DNA of 64,000 bases from Streptomyces rubellomurinus (GCF_000961885.1 NZ_JZKH01000028.1:24794-88793), one strand, 5' to 3'; numbered from the stretch's first letter, positions 8,393-18,175 are shown. The notes: generated from the sequence alone by a model not told the origin. Translations and numbers: made by a program.

Positions 8393-9796
8393 TCAGCCCT
8401 TGCCGCCCCGGCCGGAGCCACCGGCGCCGCCACCGCCGGAGCCGCCGGAGCCGCCCGGGATGCCCACGGCACCGCCGCTGCCGCCCCGACCGCCCTGGCC
8501 GCCACCGAAGCCCGGGAAGGAGGCGTTCGGGAAGCCGTTGCCGCCGCTGGTGCTGGGGAGTTCGACCTTGTCGCCCTCCTTGAGCCCGGAGACGACCTGC
8601 ACGGTGCTGTCGCCCTCGACGCCGACCCCGACGGTGACCCGCTCGGTGCTGCCGTCCGGGTGGACCACGGTCGCGGTCCGGCTGGCGCCCGTCCCGGACA
8701 GCGCCGAGGTCGGCAGCGAGAGCGCGTTGTCCGCCTCGCCGGTGATCACCTGGACGGTCGCGCTGAGGCCGGTGCGCAGCGTGCCGGTGTCGCCGCCGAT
8801 CTGCAGCGTGGCCGCGTACTGGACGGCGGAGCCGCCCGCCGCGCCGCCGCCCGAGCCGCCGGACGGCAGCGAACTGACGGACAGGACGGTCGCGTTGAGC
8901 TTGGTGTCGGACTGCGCGTTCAGGGTGACGGAGGCCGCCTCGCCCTTCTTCAGCTTGAGCGAGTCCAGTTCGGAGAAGTTGGCGGCGACCTGCATCCCGG
9001 TCGGGTTGGTCAGCACGATGAAGCCGCTGGGCGAGCCGGAAACCGCGCTCGCACCGGCCGACTTGGACGAGGAGGACGACGCGGCCGAGGAGCCGGAGCC
9101 GGTGGCCCCGACCGTGTCCCCGACCTTCGCCGAGACCGAGGCGACCGTGCCGTCCGCGGTCGCGGTCAGGGTGGTGCCGGCCAGCGCGTTCTGGGCGTTG
9201 GTGAGGTTGGTCTGCGCGGTGGCGACCTGCTGCTGGGCCTGCGCGACGGCCGCGTCGTCGACCTTGGTGGTGGTGATGGTGGTGGTCTGCGGGGCGGGCG
9301 CGCTGCTCCCGCCCGCACCGCGACCGCCCCCGCCCGCGGCCGCACCCGAGGGTGCCGGCGACGCGGCGGAGGCCTGGGGCAGCGGCTCGGTGGTCGTCGT
9401 GGTGACCCCGGCCTGCGCCTTGGTGAGGTTGGCGTTGGCCGTGGTGAGGGCCGCCTGGGCGGCGTCCACCTGCTGCTGGGCCGCCGTGGTGTCGACGGTC
9501 GCCAGCACCTGCCCCTTCTTGACCGCGTCACCCACCGCGACCTTGACGGCCGTGAGCCGACCGCCGGTGGCGAAGTCCTGGGCCGCGTCGCTGGGCGAGA
9601 CCAGGGTGCCGGTTCCGGAGACGGTGGCCAGGACCGTCCCCTTGGAGACGGTCGCGGTCCGGGGCGCGGACTTGGCCGCGGCCGTCCCACCGCTGCCGTT
9701 GACCGCCGTGTACGCGAGGACGGCGCCGCCCAGCAGGGCCACGCCGAGCGCGGAGTTGACGAGGACGGCGCCTCGCCGCCGTGGGAGCACCTTCAT
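8393..9796 (-). CDS. MacA/HlyD-type efflux adaptor subunit
   Basis: 467 aa from ATG 9796; a GTG 33 nt further upstream is an alternative, and neither has a strong ribosome site. One N-terminal membrane anchor (about residues 8-30) is followed by a barrel/lipoyl-like half motif (TVSGTGTLVSP, VKVAVGDAVKKGQVLATVD), a coiled-coil hairpin of AQAALTTANANLTKAQ-type heptads interrupted by a Ser/Gly/Ala-rich loop, the second lipoyl half (ATADGTVASVSAKVGDTVG), a beta-barrel domain and a long Gly-rich tail. It is first in the four-gene export operon and bridges the MacB-type permease to the cell exterior. Confidence 0.92.
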   Translation of the reverse strand: MKVLPRRRGAVLVNSALGVALLGGAVLAYTAVNGSGGTAAAKSAPRTATVSKGTVLATVSGTGTLVSPSDAAQDFATGGRLTAVKVAVGDAVKKGQVLATVDTTAAQQQVDAAQAALTTANANLTKAQAGVTTTTTEPLPQASAASPAPSGAAAGGGGRGAGGSSAPAPQTTTITTTKVDDAAVAQAQQQVATAQTNLTNAQNALAGTTLTATADGTVASVSAKVGDTVGATGSGSSAASSSSSKSAGASAVSGSPSGFIVLTNPTGMQVAANFSELDSLKLKKGEAASVTLNAQSDTKLNATVLSVSSLPSGGSGGGAAGGSAVQYAATLQIGGDTGTLRTGLSATVQVITGEADNALSLPTSALSGTGASRTATVVHPDGSTERVTVGVGVEGDSTVQVVSGLKEGDKVELPSTSGGNGFPNASFPGFGGGQGGRGGSGGAVGIPGGSGGSGGGGAGGSGRGGKG

Positions 9797-10029
9797 GGCG
9801 GACAGCTTCGCCGGGTGCTCTTGCACGGTCCTGGGCGCCGGCTGGGAGAAGTCTGACCGACAGGATCCGGGCATTCCGCCCGAACCACCTCCGTCGCGCG
9901 GGCGCCTTGGCCGGGGCCTGGGCAGCCCTTGGCCGAACTCCCAGGCTCCTCCCAGCGATCCCCGCCCATCCGGGAGCACATCCTCATCCGCCCGCCGTCA
10001 GAAGCCCGGCCCCGGCCCGCCCGAACACG

Positions 10030-10067
10030 CCGCAGGGGCGCACCCCCAACGGAGCGCGCCCCTGCGG
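10030..10067 (-). terminator. Terminator after hisC
   Basis: Perfect 12-bp inverted repeat CCGCAGGGGCGC / GCGCCCCTGCGG (10030-10041/10056-10067) with a 14-nt loop, 22 nt past the hisC stop. Confidence 0.8.
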
Positions 10068-10089
10068 AACGGAAAGCAGCCAGCAGGCC

Positions 10090-11175
10090 TCAGCCGCTGA
10101 TCTCCTTGCGGAACGCCTCCGCCACCGACAGGAAGATCGAGTTGCCCTCGGCCTCCCCGATCGACACCCGCACGCCCTCCGGGAACGGCCGGACGATCAC
10201 GCCGGCCTCGCCGCACCGCGCCGCGAAGTCCGCCGAGCGCTCGCCGAGCCCGAGCCACACGAAGTTGGCCTGCGAGTCCGGGATCTCCCAGCCCTGCGCC
10301 CGCAGCCCGGCGACGACCCGGCCGCGCTCCTCGACCAGCGCCTCGACGCGCTCCAGCAGCGCCTCCTCGCTGCGCAGCGAGGCGACGGCGGCGTTCTGCG
10401 CGAGCTGGGTGACGCCGAACGGCACCGCGGTCTTGCGCAGCGCGGCGGCCACCGGCTCGTGCGCGACGGCGAAGCCGACCCGCAGGCCCGCGAGGCCGTA
10501 CGCCTTCGAGAAGGTGCGCAGCACGCACACGTTCGGACGGTCCCGGTACAGGTCGATGCCGTTGGGCACCTCGGCGTCCCGGATGAACTCGATGTACGCC
10601 TCGTCGATGACGACCAGGACGTCGCCGGGGACGGCGTCCAGGAAGCGCTCCAGCTCGGCGCGGTGGATCACGTTGCCGGTCGGGTTGTTGGGGTTGCAGA
10701 CGAAGACCAGCCGGGTCTTCTCGTTGATCGCCGCGAGCATCGCGTCGAGGTCGTGGTCGCCCCCGGCCGTCAGCGGCACCATGACCGGCGTCGCGCCGGC
10801 GACCTGGGTGATGATCGGGTAGGCCTCGAAGGAGCGCCAGGCGAAGATCACCTCGTCGCCCGGGCCGGCGGTGGCGAGGATGAGCGACTGCGCGACGCCG
10901 ACCGAGCCGGTGCCGGTGGCGATGTGCTCGACGGGCACGCCGAAGCGCTCGGACAGCACCCGCGCCAGCTCGCTCACGCCCATGTCGGGGTAGCGGTTGA
11001 AGGAGCCGGCCGCCGCGACGGCCGCCTCGAGCACGCCGGGGAGCGGCTCGTACGGGTTCTCGTTCGAGGACAGCTTGTAGGCGTCGGCGCCGGCGGGCTT
11101 GCCGGGCTTGTAGGTGGGGATGCCGTCGAGGGTCGGCCGCAGCCGCGGGCCCTGCGCTGACGTACCACTGCTCAC
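10090..11175 (-). CDS. hisC: Histidinol-phosphate aminotransferase
   Basis: 361 aa from GTG 11175, preceded by AAGGAG. A PLP-dependent fold-type I aminotransferase of the HisC family: substrate-side motif [10 protein letters not shown] (about residues 36-45), [21 protein letters not shown], and the PLP lysine in [15 protein letters not shown]. The expected reaction is imidazole-acetol phosphate plus glutamate to histidinol phosphate. The gene stands apart from other histidine genes, so it may be a second HisC or an aromatic aminotransferase (Pat-like) acting on phenylpyruvate; the sequence does not separate these. It is divergent from a LacI-type gene. Confidence 0.9.
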   Translation of the reverse strand: MSSGTSAQGPRLRPTLDGIPTYKPGKPAGADAYKLSSNENPYEPLPGVLEAAVAAAGSFNRYPDMGVSELARVLSERFGVPVEHIATGTGSVGVAQSLILATAGPGDEVIFAWRSFEAYPIITQVAGATPVMVPLTAGGDHDLDAMLAAINEKTRLVFVCNPNNPTGNVIHRAELERFLDAVPGDVLVVIDEAYIEFIRDAEVPNGIDLYRDRPNVCVLRTFSKAYGLAGLRVGFAVAHEPVAAALRKTAVPFGVTQLAQNAAVASLRSEEALLERVEALVEERGRVVAGLRAQGWEIPDSQANFVWLGLGERSADFAARCGEAGVIVRPFPEGVRVSIGEAEGNSIFLSVAEAFRKEISG

Positions 11176-11523
11176 GGTCGTACTCCTTCGTGTCTCTCCG
11201 GTCGCGTCATTCGTTCCGCCCGCCGTGGCACGGTCGGGGTCGCCGCTGTGCCGCGGGCTCCGGAACGCGCTCCGGACCACCCCGGTCGGGTGCTTTGCAC
11301 GATACCGACCGCCCTCACCCGTAGGAGTGAGATGCCCGGTCGGCTTACAGGTGCAGATCAGCCATTCTGCCCGGTTCCTTCGGCACATGTCAGAGGTAAG
11401 AGCCCTGGTTGTGGGCGGGTATCGAAGGGGCGCACCCCGGCTCACTAGCGGAGAAACGTATCTTCGAGTGCCCCCGATGCGCCGGTCACAGACCCTTGTC
11501 AGGAGCCATACGATCGGTCCGCC
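11176..11523. other. Divergent intergenic region hisC / lacI-type gene
   Basis: 348 bp without a gene. It must hold promoters for both directions. A -10-like TACGAT (11509-11514) ends 9 nt before the LacI-type ATG, suggesting a very short leader. No riboswitch-like structure was seen. Confidence 0.5.
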
Positions 11524-12681
11524 ATGACAGCAGCAGCCAACCAGAGCGGTCGGCGTCCCACCACCTCACGGCGTCTGGAGCGGGCCGGCATCCGGGATGT
11601 GGCAGCAGCCGCCGGAGTGTCGATCACCACCGTCTCCGATGCGCTGAACGGAAAGGGCCGCCTGCCCGACGAGACCCGCAGCCGGGTGCGCGAGGTCGCC
11701 GAGCGCCTCGGCTACCGCCCCTCGGCGGCCGCCCGCACCCTGCGCACCGGGCGGTCCGGCCTGATCGGGCTGACCGTCACGACCTACGGCGAAGAGCCCT
11801 TCACCTTCACCGAGTTCGCGTACTTCGCCGAGATGGCCCGGGCCGCCACCAGCGCCGCCCTGGGCCGCGGCTACGCGCTGGTGGTGCTGCCCGCCTCCTC
11901 CCGGCACGACGTCTGGGGCAACATCGCCCTGGACGGCACGGTCGTGATCGACCCGCCCGACCAGGACCCGCTGGTCAGCGAGCTGTACCGGTCCGGCGTC
12001 CCGGTGGTGAGCGACGGCAAGCCGGGCAACTGCCCGGTCACCGCCTGGGTCGACAACGACCACGAGGCCGCCGTGCTCGGCATCCTGGACCACCTCTCCG
12101 AGGCCGGCGCCCGCCGGATCGGCCTGCTCACCGGCACCAGCACCGACACCTACACCCGGCTCTCCACCGAGGCCTACCTCGGCTGGTGCGCCAAGGTCGG
12201 CCAGGAGCCGGTGTACGAGGCGTACCCGGCGCACGACCCGGCCGCGGGCGCCGTCGCCGCCGACCGGCTGCTCGCCCGCCCCGACCGGCCGGACGCCGTC
12301 TACGGCCTGTTCGACCCCAACGGCACCGACCTGCTGGCCGCCGCCCGCCGCTACGGCCTGCGGGTGCCGGACGACCTGCTGCTGGTCTGCTGCAGCGAGA
12401 GCGACGTCTACGCGGCCACCGAACCGCCGATCACCACGCTCTCGTTGAAGCCGCGCCGGATCGGCACCACCGTCGTCAACCTGCTCATCGACGCGATCGA
12501 GGGCGTCGACTCGGGCACCGGCGTGGACATCGCCCGGCTCTTCCCGCCGCGCTTCCGCACCGCCGGGACCGGCCCGCCGCCGGGCACCCTGATGCCCACC
12601 GAACTGATCGTCCGCGCGTCCTCCCAGCGCCGGAGTCCGCGCACCACCGTCAGCCCTCCCCGGCCCCCCGGCGAGGTCTAG
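11524..12681 (+). CDS. LacI-family transcriptional regulator
   Basis: 385 aa. N-terminal HTH with [24 protein letters not shown] and hinge helix [22 protein letters not shown] (about residues 23-82), followed by a periplasmic-binding-protein-like effector domain ending near residue 350 and a disordered Ser/Pro/Arg tail. ATG 11524 has no clear ribosome site and sits 9 nt after a TACGAT -10-like box. The ligand is probably a small sugar or nucleoside-type molecule, as is usual for the family; no sugar transport genes are adjacent. Confidence 0.92.
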   Translation: MTAAANQSGRRPTTSRRLERAGIRDVAAAAGVSITTVSDALNGKGRLPDETRSRVREVAERLGYRPSAAARTLRTGRSGLIGLTVTTYGEEPFTFTEFAYFAEMARAATSAALGRGYALVVLPASSRHDVWGNIALDGTVVIDPPDQDPLVSELYRSGVPVVSDGKPGNCPVTAWVDNDHEAAVLGILDHLSEAGARRIGLLTGTSTDTYTRLSTEAYLGWCAKVGQEPVYEAYPAHDPAAGAVAADRLLARPDRPDAVYGLFDPNGTDLLAAARRYGLRVPDDLLLVCCSESDVYAATEPPITTLSLKPRRIGTTVVNLLIDAIEGVDSGTGVDIARLFPPRFRTAGTGPPPGTLMPTELIVRASSQRRSPRTTVSPPRPPGEV

Positions 12682-12782
12682 ACCATAACGAGTCGGGACA
12701 AAACGGACCTAGCGGGACGCCCGGCTGACGCTCCGGAGGATTGGATACCCACCAGGTGACGACGCCGGGAGAGTGGTCTTCC

Positions 12783-12795
12783 TATGATGGGCGAA
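12783..12795 (+). promoter_or_regulatory. -10 box positioned for leaderless transcription
   Basis: TATGAT (12783-12788) is followed after 6 nt by the ATG of the metallophosphatase at 12795. Transcription would start at or next to the A of ATG, and no ribosome site lies at useful distance. This supports a leaderless mRNA; no good -35 is seen. Confidence 0.5.
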
Positions 12796-14180
12796 TGACA
12801 CCCGAGGACCGCTTCCCCGGGCCTGAACACCCCGCCTCAGGCCCCCGCCACCAGCCGGACCTCGATGTGCTGCCGTACGGCACCTACTACGAGCCGGACC
12901 ACGCCGCCGGCCACGCGTACGACGCCCAGGGCGGTCCGGGCGGTCCGGGCGGGGCCGGCGCTCCCGGCACGTACGAGTCGTACGACGCGGAGACCTACAG
13001 CGGCTACGGCGGCGCCCGCTACCTCGAACAGCACTGGCCCGCCGACGGGCACGGCCAGGGCCACACCGTCCACGCCCAGTCGCACGCCGTCGCCTTCTCC
13101 GACCACGGGCAGCACCGCGGCTACGACGAGGGGTACGACGAGGGCTACGAGCCCACCCTCCCGGACCAGCCCTCCCCCGCCCTCCAGCTCCCCGCCGAGC
13201 AGCCCGAACACCCCGCCCCGGCCGAGCACCCCGGCCCGGCCGAGCACCCGGGGACGGCCGAGCACTCCGGCCCGACCGACCGCGACGACCCGCCGACCAT
13301 CGAGCTCGGCCCGCCGCTGCAGGACCCCGCCGCGCCCACCTACCCGTACCCGGCCCCCGGCCCCGACGAGCCCCCGGGCCCGGTGTACGTCGTCGGCGAC
13401 GTCCACGGCTACCTGGAGGAGCTCCGCGCCGAGCTGCGCCACCAGGGCATCATCGACGCGGACGGCCACTGGTCCGCCGGCCGCGCCCGGCTCTGGTTCC
13501 TCGGCGACTTCACCGACCGCGGCCCGGACGGCATCGGCGTCATCGACCTCGTCATGCAGCTCGCCGCCGAGGCCGCCGCCGCCGGCGGCTACTGCCGCGC
13601 CCTGATGGGCAACCACGAGCTCCTCTTCCTGGGCGCCGCCAAGTACGGCGACGAGCCGGTGCAGTCCACCGCCGGCACCGCCTCCTTCCTCGCCGCCTGG
13701 CGGCTCAACGGCGGCCAGCAGAACGACCTCGACCGCCTGGAGGCGCACCACATCAGCTGGCTGTCCCGGCTGCCGGCCATCGCGCTGGAGGACGACCACC
13801 TGCTGCTGCACTCCGACACCACCGCGTACCTGGAGTACGGCGAGTCCATCCCGGACGTCAACGACGCCGTGCACACCCTGCTGCTGGACAGCGGCGTCGA
13901 CGAGTGGTGGGACTGCTTCCGCCGCTTCACCAAGCGCTTCGCCTTCCGCGGCGACGCCGGGCCGATGGCCGTCCACGAGCTCCTCGGCACCTACGGCGGC
14001 AGCCGGATCGTGCACGGGCACAGCCCCATCCCGTACCTCACCGGCGCGGTGCACAACGACGACGGGCAGCCGCCGCACATCCCCGGGCCGTACGTGTACG
14101 CGGACGACCTGGCCGTCGCCATGGACGGCGGCGTCACCATGGAGGGGCGCCTGCTGATCGCCCGACTCCCCGTCAACTGA
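12795..14180 (+). CDS. PPP-type metallophosphoesterase
   Basis: 461 aa from ATG 12795; an in-frame TTG at 12741 lies directly against GGAGGA, too close for initiation. Residues 1-190 are low-complexity, His/Pro/Gly/Asp-rich, with an AEHPGP repeat, and probably disordered. The catalytic domain follows with the three metal-binding motifs GDVHGYLEE, FLGDFTDRGPDG and LMGNHELLF, plus the downstream histidine in IVHGHSPIP. This is the calcineurin-like serine/threonine phosphatase pattern; bacterial members dephosphorylate proteins or dinucleoside polyphosphates. A hairpin terminator follows. Confidence 0.88.
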   Translation: MTPEDRFPGPEHPASGPRHQPDLDVLPYGTYYEPDHAAGHAYDAQGGPGGPGGAGAPGTYESYDAETYSGYGGARYLEQHWPADGHGQGHTVHAQSHAVAFSDHGQHRGYDEGYDEGYEPTLPDQPSPALQLPAEQPEHPAPAEHPGPAEHPGTAEHSGPTDRDDPPTIELGPPLQDPAAPTYPYPAPGPDEPPGPVYVVGDVHGYLEELRAELRHQGIIDADGHWSAGRARLWFLGDFTDRGPDGIGVIDLVMQLAAEAAAAGGYCRALMGNHELLFLGAAKYGDEPVQSTAGTASFLAAWRLNGGQQNDLDRLEAHHISWLSRLPAIALEDDHLLLHSDTTAYLEYGESIPDVNDAVHTLLLDSGVDEWWDCFRRFTKRFAFRGDAGPMAVHELLGTYGGSRIVHGHSPIPYLTGAVHNDDGQPPHIPGPYVYADDLAVAMDGGVTMEGRLLIARLPVN

Positions 14181-14206
14181 CTTCCACTCTCGAACGGTTG
14201 TTCCCG

Positions 14207-14242
14207 GCGCCCGGGCCGCCGCACGCGCGCGGCCCGGGGCGC
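14207..14242 (+). terminator. Terminator after the metallophosphatase
   Basis: GCGCCCGGGCCGC (14207-14219) pairs with GCGGCCCGGGGCGC (14229-14242), with one bulged G, 27 nt after the stop. Confidence 0.65.
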
Positions 14243-14403
14243 GAAATTCCGGAAACCGACTGTCAGCCCGGCCACGGCCGCCCCTACCATGAGGCACGTC
14301 ACACCCGGCCCGCCCGTCCAGGGCCCGCCTCCGTGCCCGCACCGGCGCCCCGGGGCCCCCGCGCCTCCCGACGCCGGCCGGGGTCTGCCCGAACGGGGTC
14401 CCC

Positions 14404-15255
14404 ATGTCCAACCCCCCGCCACTGCTCGCCGAGGACCGCCCCGACTACGAGCGCCTGCTCGGCGAAGCCCTGCGCGACCGCACCGTCCTCACCGCCCTGC
14501 GCGCCCCCGGCGCCCTCACCACCGCCCAGCTCCGCGTCCTCGCCCTGCGCGACGCCGACCGGATAGCCGCCGCGGCGGCCACCGAGTACGCCCACTACAC
14601 CGCGCTGCGCGACAGCCTGCACCACACGCCCCCGCCGGAGGCCGGCACCGAGCCCACCGCCCCCGGCCTGCTCGCCCAGCTGCGCACCGGAGGCGGCGGC
14701 GCCGGGCTGTTCCCCGTCCTCACCGTGCTCACCCCGATCCTCGCCTGGGCCGCCGGCATCGCCCTGCTGCTGCTCGGCTGCCTGCTGCGCGCCGCCGACT
14801 CCACGCTCGCCCTCGGCCGCTCCCTCGCCACCGCCGGCTGGGTCGCCCTCGCCGCGGGCGTCGCCGCGATGGCGGTGGGCGTCACCGGGCTGGTGCTCAC
14901 CGCCCTGCGCGACGGCGCCACCGCCCCGGCCGGCACCGACCGCGAGCTCGTCGCCGAACTGGCGGACGCCCGCCGGGAATGGCGCACCGCGCTGCGCGAC
15001 CGCGGCCTGCTCCCGTACCTGCACGCCGCCCTGCCGGCCGTCCCCGGCGGACCGGGCGGCGACGGCGCGGACGGCGGGGGCGACGCGGACGCCCGGCCGA
15101 CGCCGCACTTCAGCAGCCCCGGGTACGAATCGCCGTCCTTCACCGGCCCGGACGCGACCGGGCGGGACTTCACCGGGCCGGACTTCACCGGCCCGAGCTT
15201 CACCGGCCCGTCCTACACCAGCCCGGACTTCACCGGGCCCGACGAGGTCGGTTGA
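14404..15255 (+). CDS. Membrane protein with C-terminal FTGP repeats
   Basis: 283 aa. A helical N-terminal domain (residues 1-95) precedes two membrane segments (about residues 102-125 and 138-162), a cytoplasmic stretch, and a C-terminal tail of about eight imperfect pentapeptides of the form xFTGP (about residues 241-280: SFTGP, DFTGP, SFTGP, SYTSP). Ribosome site: AACGGGGTCCCC, weak. I do not recognise a family. The tail is Gly/Pro/Thr-rich and probably disordered; in some actinomycete membrane proteins such tails are binding or phosphorylation sites, which is speculation here. Confidence 0.75.
   Translation: MSNPPPLLAEDRPDYERLLGEALRDRTVLTALRAPGALTTAQLRVLALRDADRIAAAAATEYAHYTALRDSLHHTPPPEAGTEPTAPGLLAQLRTGGGGAGLFPVLTVLTPILAWAAGIALLLLGCLLRAADSTLALGRSLATAGWVALAAGVAAMAVGVTGLVLTALRDGATAPAGTDRELVAELADARREWRTALRDRGLLPYLHAALPAVPGGPGGDGADGGGDADARPTPHFSSPGYESPSFTGPDATGRDFTGPDFTGPSFTGPSYTSPDFTGPDEVG
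15117..15252. repeat. 15-bp coding repeats (FTGP units)
   Basis: About eight imperfect 15-bp units around TTCACCGGCCCGGAC, in frame, encode the xFTGP pentapeptides of the membrane protein. In-frame expansion and contraction are likely. Confidence 0.85.
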
Positions 15256-15358
15256 ATCTCCTCCCCGGCATCAAGATCTCTCCACAGATCGGATTAAATG
15301 TGCGGTAGCCATGGGGGGCCGCCGAAGGGTCGCGTCCCGACCTTTCCACGGAGGCCAC

Positions 15359-16717
15359 ATGACGGGCACAACCGCACGCCCCGAAAGCACCGAGAGCGAG
15401 CCGATACCGCTACCACCGCTCGCCAGACCGGCGGTCCGGATCGCGCTCGCCGTCGGCATCGGAGCGGTCGCGCTGCTCGTGCGGTACCTCATGCTGCACT
15501 GGCAGTCGCTGGACTTCGGGTACTTCCTGCACCGCTGGTACCGGACCATCGAGCACAAGGGCGGCTTCCGCGCCCTCAAGGACACCGGCTTCGCGGACTA
15601 CAACGTCCCCTACCTGTACCTGCTGGCCGCGCTCACCTACCTCCCGGGATCGGCGCTCGTCGGGATCAAGGCGATCTCCATCGCCTTCGACCTGCTCCAG
15701 GCCTTCTTCGTGTTCCGGATCGTCGCGCTGCGCTACCCCCGCCGCGACGCCTGGCAGCCGTTCGCGGCCGCGCTGCTCTCCCTGCTGCTGCCGACCGTCG
15801 CGGTGAACAGCGGATGGTGGGCCCAGGCCGACGCGATCTACACCTCCTTCGTGCTGGGCGCCGTCTACTTCGTGCTCACCCGCCACCCGTGGTGGGCCTG
15901 CACGATGCTCGGCCTCGCCCTCGCGTTCAAGCTCCAGACCGTCTTCGTCTTCCCGTTCCTGCTGGTCATGCTCGTCACCCGGCGCGTGCTGTGGCGCAGC
16001 CTGCTCGCCGTCCCGGCGGTCTTCCTGGCCCTGGACGTCCCCGCGTTCCTGGTCGGCGCCGACCCCGGCAAGCTGCTCACCGTCTACACCCGGCAGGCCG
16101 ACTCGTACGCGCAGAAGCTCGCGCTCGACGCGCCCTCGGTGTACCAGTTCGTCAAGACGCCGGCCGACCCGCACCAGGTCGAGGCGATGCGCGGCACCGG
16201 CGTCCTGATCGCCGGCGCTGTGGTGTGCGCCCTGATGGCACTGGCCCTGTTCTCCCGCACCGGGCGGCGGGCCCTGCGCAGCGGCGCCGCCCGGCCCACC
16301 CTCACCCAGAACCAGGTCCTGCTGACCGCCCTCTCCTCGGCGATCACGGTGCCGTTCCTGCTGCCGGCCATGCACGACCGCTACTTCTACCTCGCGGACG
16401 TGCTCAGCCTGGTCGCGGCCTTCTACCTGCCGCGCCGGCTCTGGTTCGTCCCGATCCTGGTGCAGACCGCGTCCTTCGCCAGCTACCTGCCGTTCCTGCG
16501 GCCGAAGACGTACGCGTCGATGCTGGCCGAGGAGTACCAGTGGTCCACGCCCGTGTGGCAGCTGGTGGCCGCCTCGATGGGCGTCGCCGCCGTCGCCGTC
16601 CTGGTCGTGACCGCCCTGGAGTACCGCCACCGGAGCACCGGCCAGGGCCCCTTGGGCCCGGTCCGCTCCTCCGACGACGCGCCGCGCGAGCCGGAACCGC
16701 AGCTGCTGTCCTCCTGA
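15359..16717 (+). CDS. GT-C type membrane glycosyltransferase (Gpi18-like)
   Basis: 452 aa from ATG 15359, preceded by GGAGG. About ten hydrophobic segments span residues 25-435. The first external loop carries acidic and aromatic residues (LHWQSLDFGYFLHRWYRTIEHKG), and a later conserved pair reads LPAMHDRYFYLAD. This matches polyprenyl-phosphate-mannose-dependent GT-C mannosyltransferases of the Gpi18/GT87 kind, which would mannosylate a lipid or a secreted protein on the outer face of the membrane. The acceptor is unknown. A second GT-C protein lies at 35539-36807. Confidence 0.78.
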   Translation: MTGTTARPESTESEPIPLPPLARPAVRIALAVGIGAVALLVRYLMLHWQSLDFGYFLHRWYRTIEHKGGFRALKDTGFADYNVPYLYLLAALTYLPGSALVGIKAISIAFDLLQAFFVFRIVALRYPRRDAWQPFAAALLSLLLPTVAVNSGWWAQADAIYTSFVLGAVYFVLTRHPWWACTMLGLALAFKLQTVFVFPFLLVMLVTRRVLWRSLLAVPAVFLALDVPAFLVGADPGKLLTVYTRQADSYAQKLALDAPSVYQFVKTPADPHQVEAMRGTGVLIAGAVVCALMALALFSRTGRRALRSGAARPTLTQNQVLLTALSSAITVPFLLPAMHDRYFYLADVLSLVAAFYLPRRLWFVPILVQTASFASYLPFLRPKTYASMLAEEYQWSTPVWQLVAASMGVAAVAVLVVTALEYRHRSTGQGPLGPVRSSDDAPREPEPQLLSS

Positions 16718-16725
16718 GCCCCGGC

Positions 16726-17625
16726 TCAGGGCGTCGTCCGGGCCGCGGCGGCCGCCTCCGCCGCGGCCCGGACGAACTCCCGCACCCGCGCCGTCCCGTT
16801 GCCCGGCAGCCAGACCGGGCCGCGCTCGATCGGCGGCGCGTCGTGGATCGGCACGTACGCGACGTCCGGGCGCGGGTAGTAGCGGCGGGAGTGCTCGCCG
16901 ACCGGGAGCACGCCCCGGCCCAGCGCCACCAGGCTGAGCATCTCGGAGAACGTCCGCCCGGCCGGGCCCTTCGGCACCGGCCGGCCGGACGGGGTGCGGT
17001 CCGGGGTGCGGTCGCGCTTGAAGCCGACCGAGGTCTGCGCCGGGTACTGCACCACGGGGTGGTCGGCCAGCACCTCCAGCGACACCGACTCCCGCCCGGC
17101 CAGCGGGTGGTCCGCCGCCACCGCCAGCACCCGCCGCTCGGTGAGCAGCACCGGCCCGCACTCCATCCCGCCGAAGGGGTACGAGGCGATCAAAACGTCC
17201 ACCGTGCCGTCCAGCAGGCTCGCCCGGGAGTCGGTCAGCTGCACCTCGCGCACGTCCACCCGGCAGTCCGGGTGCCGCGCGCCGAACAGCGCCACCGCGC
17301 GCAGCAGCACCGGCGCGGTCTGCTCGCCGAGGAACGCCACCCGCAGCCCGCCCGACACTCCCCGGCTGGCGTCCACCGCCCGGCGCACCGCCGCCTCCAT
17401 CGCGGCCACCACCGGCGTCAGGTCCTCCACCAGCCGCGCCCCCACCGGCGTGAGCCGCACCGAGCGGCTGGTGCGCTCGAACAGCGGCCCGCCGATCCGG
17501 CGTTCCAGTTGCTTCACCAGCTGGCTGACCCGCCCGGTGGTCAGGTGCAGCCGCTCGGCCGTCCGGCCGAAGTGCAACTCCTCGGCCAGGGCCAGGAAGA
17601 CCTCGATCTCCAACCGTTCCAGCAT
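16726..17625 (-). CDS. LysR-family transcriptional regulator
   Basis: 299 aa from ATG 17625. N-terminal winged HTH (MLERLEIEVFLALAEELHF, RTAERLHLTTGRVSQLVKQLE, GGPLFERTSRSVRLTPVG), then the LysR substrate-binding domain. It is divergent from the VOC-family gene starting at 17754, the usual LysR/target layout, and converges with the glycosyltransferase gene (8 nt between stops). The inverted repeat CGTTGA-N7-TCAACG (17642-17660) in the divergent region is a plausible binding site. Effector unknown. Confidence 0.93.
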   Translation of the reverse strand: MLERLEIEVFLALAEELHFGRTAERLHLTTGRVSQLVKQLERRIGGPLFERTSRSVRLTPVGARLVEDLTPVVAAMEAAVRRAVDASRGVSGGLRVAFLGEQTAPVLLRAVALFGARHPDCRVDVREVQLTDSRASLLDGTVDVLIASYPFGGMECGPVLLTERRVLAVAADHPLAGRESVSLEVLADHPVVQYPAQTSVGFKRDRTPDRTPSGRPVPKGPAGRTFSEMLSLVALGRGVLPVGEHSRRYYPRPDVAYVPIHDAPPIERGPVWLPGNGTARVREFVRAAAEAAAAARTTP

Positions 17626-17641
17626 CCGCCGCCCCCTCGAC

Positions 17642-17683
17642 CGTTGAATCCAGCTCAACGATCGTACGGTGATCCACCGTTGA
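17642..17683. promoter_or_regulatory. Probable LysR operator
   Basis: CGTTGA (17642-17647) and TCAACG (17655-17660) form an inverted repeat, with a third half-site CGTTGA at 17678-17683. They lie between the divergent LysR and VOC genes, as expected for recognition and activation half-sites. Confidence 0.55.
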
Positions 17684-17753
17684 AGCCCGCCCCGGGACGG
17701 AGCATCGTGGAACCCGTCACCGCACCGCCCCCTCACCCGTGGAGCCGGCCACC

Positions 17754-18143
17754 ATGCGCGTCATCGCCCTCGACCACCTCGTCCTCAACGTCGCCGACAT
17801 CGAGCGGTCCCTGGACTTCTACACCGGCCTGCTCGGCCTGGAGCCCGTCCGGGTCGACGAGTGGCGGGCCGGCCAGGTCTCCTTCCCCTCCGTCCGGGTC
17901 AACGCCGGCACCATCATCGACCTGTTCCACCGCCCCCGGCACGAGTCCAACGTCGACCACATCTGCCTCACCGTCGAACCCCTCGACTGGCAGGAGGTCG
18001 TCGACTCCGGCGTCTTCACCGTCCTCGACGGCCCCGGCCCCCGCTACGGCGCCCGCGGCACCGCCACCTCCCTGTACGTCCAGGACCCGGACGGCAACAC
18101 CGTCGAACTCCGCTGGTACCCCCAGGACGTGCCGAGCGCCTGA
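17754..18143 (+). CDS. VOC-family (glyoxalase-like) protein
   Basis: 129 aa. Paired beta-alpha-beta-beta-beta modules of the vicinal oxygen chelate fold: DHLVLNVADIERSLDFYTGLLG near the start, the metal-side His in VDHICLTVE, and VQDPDGNTVELRWYP near the end, whose Glu is a usual metal ligand. Likely a small metalloenzyme (dioxygenase, glyoxalase or resistance-type). GTGGAG precedes ATG 17754; a GTG 15 nt upstream is in frame. It is probably controlled by the divergent LysR gene. Confidence 0.87.
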   Translation: MRVIALDHLVLNVADIERSLDFYTGLLGLEPVRVDEWRAGQVSFPSVRVNAGTIIDLFHRPRHESNVDHICLTVEPLDWQEVVDSGVFTVLDGPGPRYGARGTATSLYVQDPDGNTVELRWYPQDVPSA

Positions 18144-18175
18144 GGTACTACAGCTCGGGCAGCCGCGCCCCCGGC

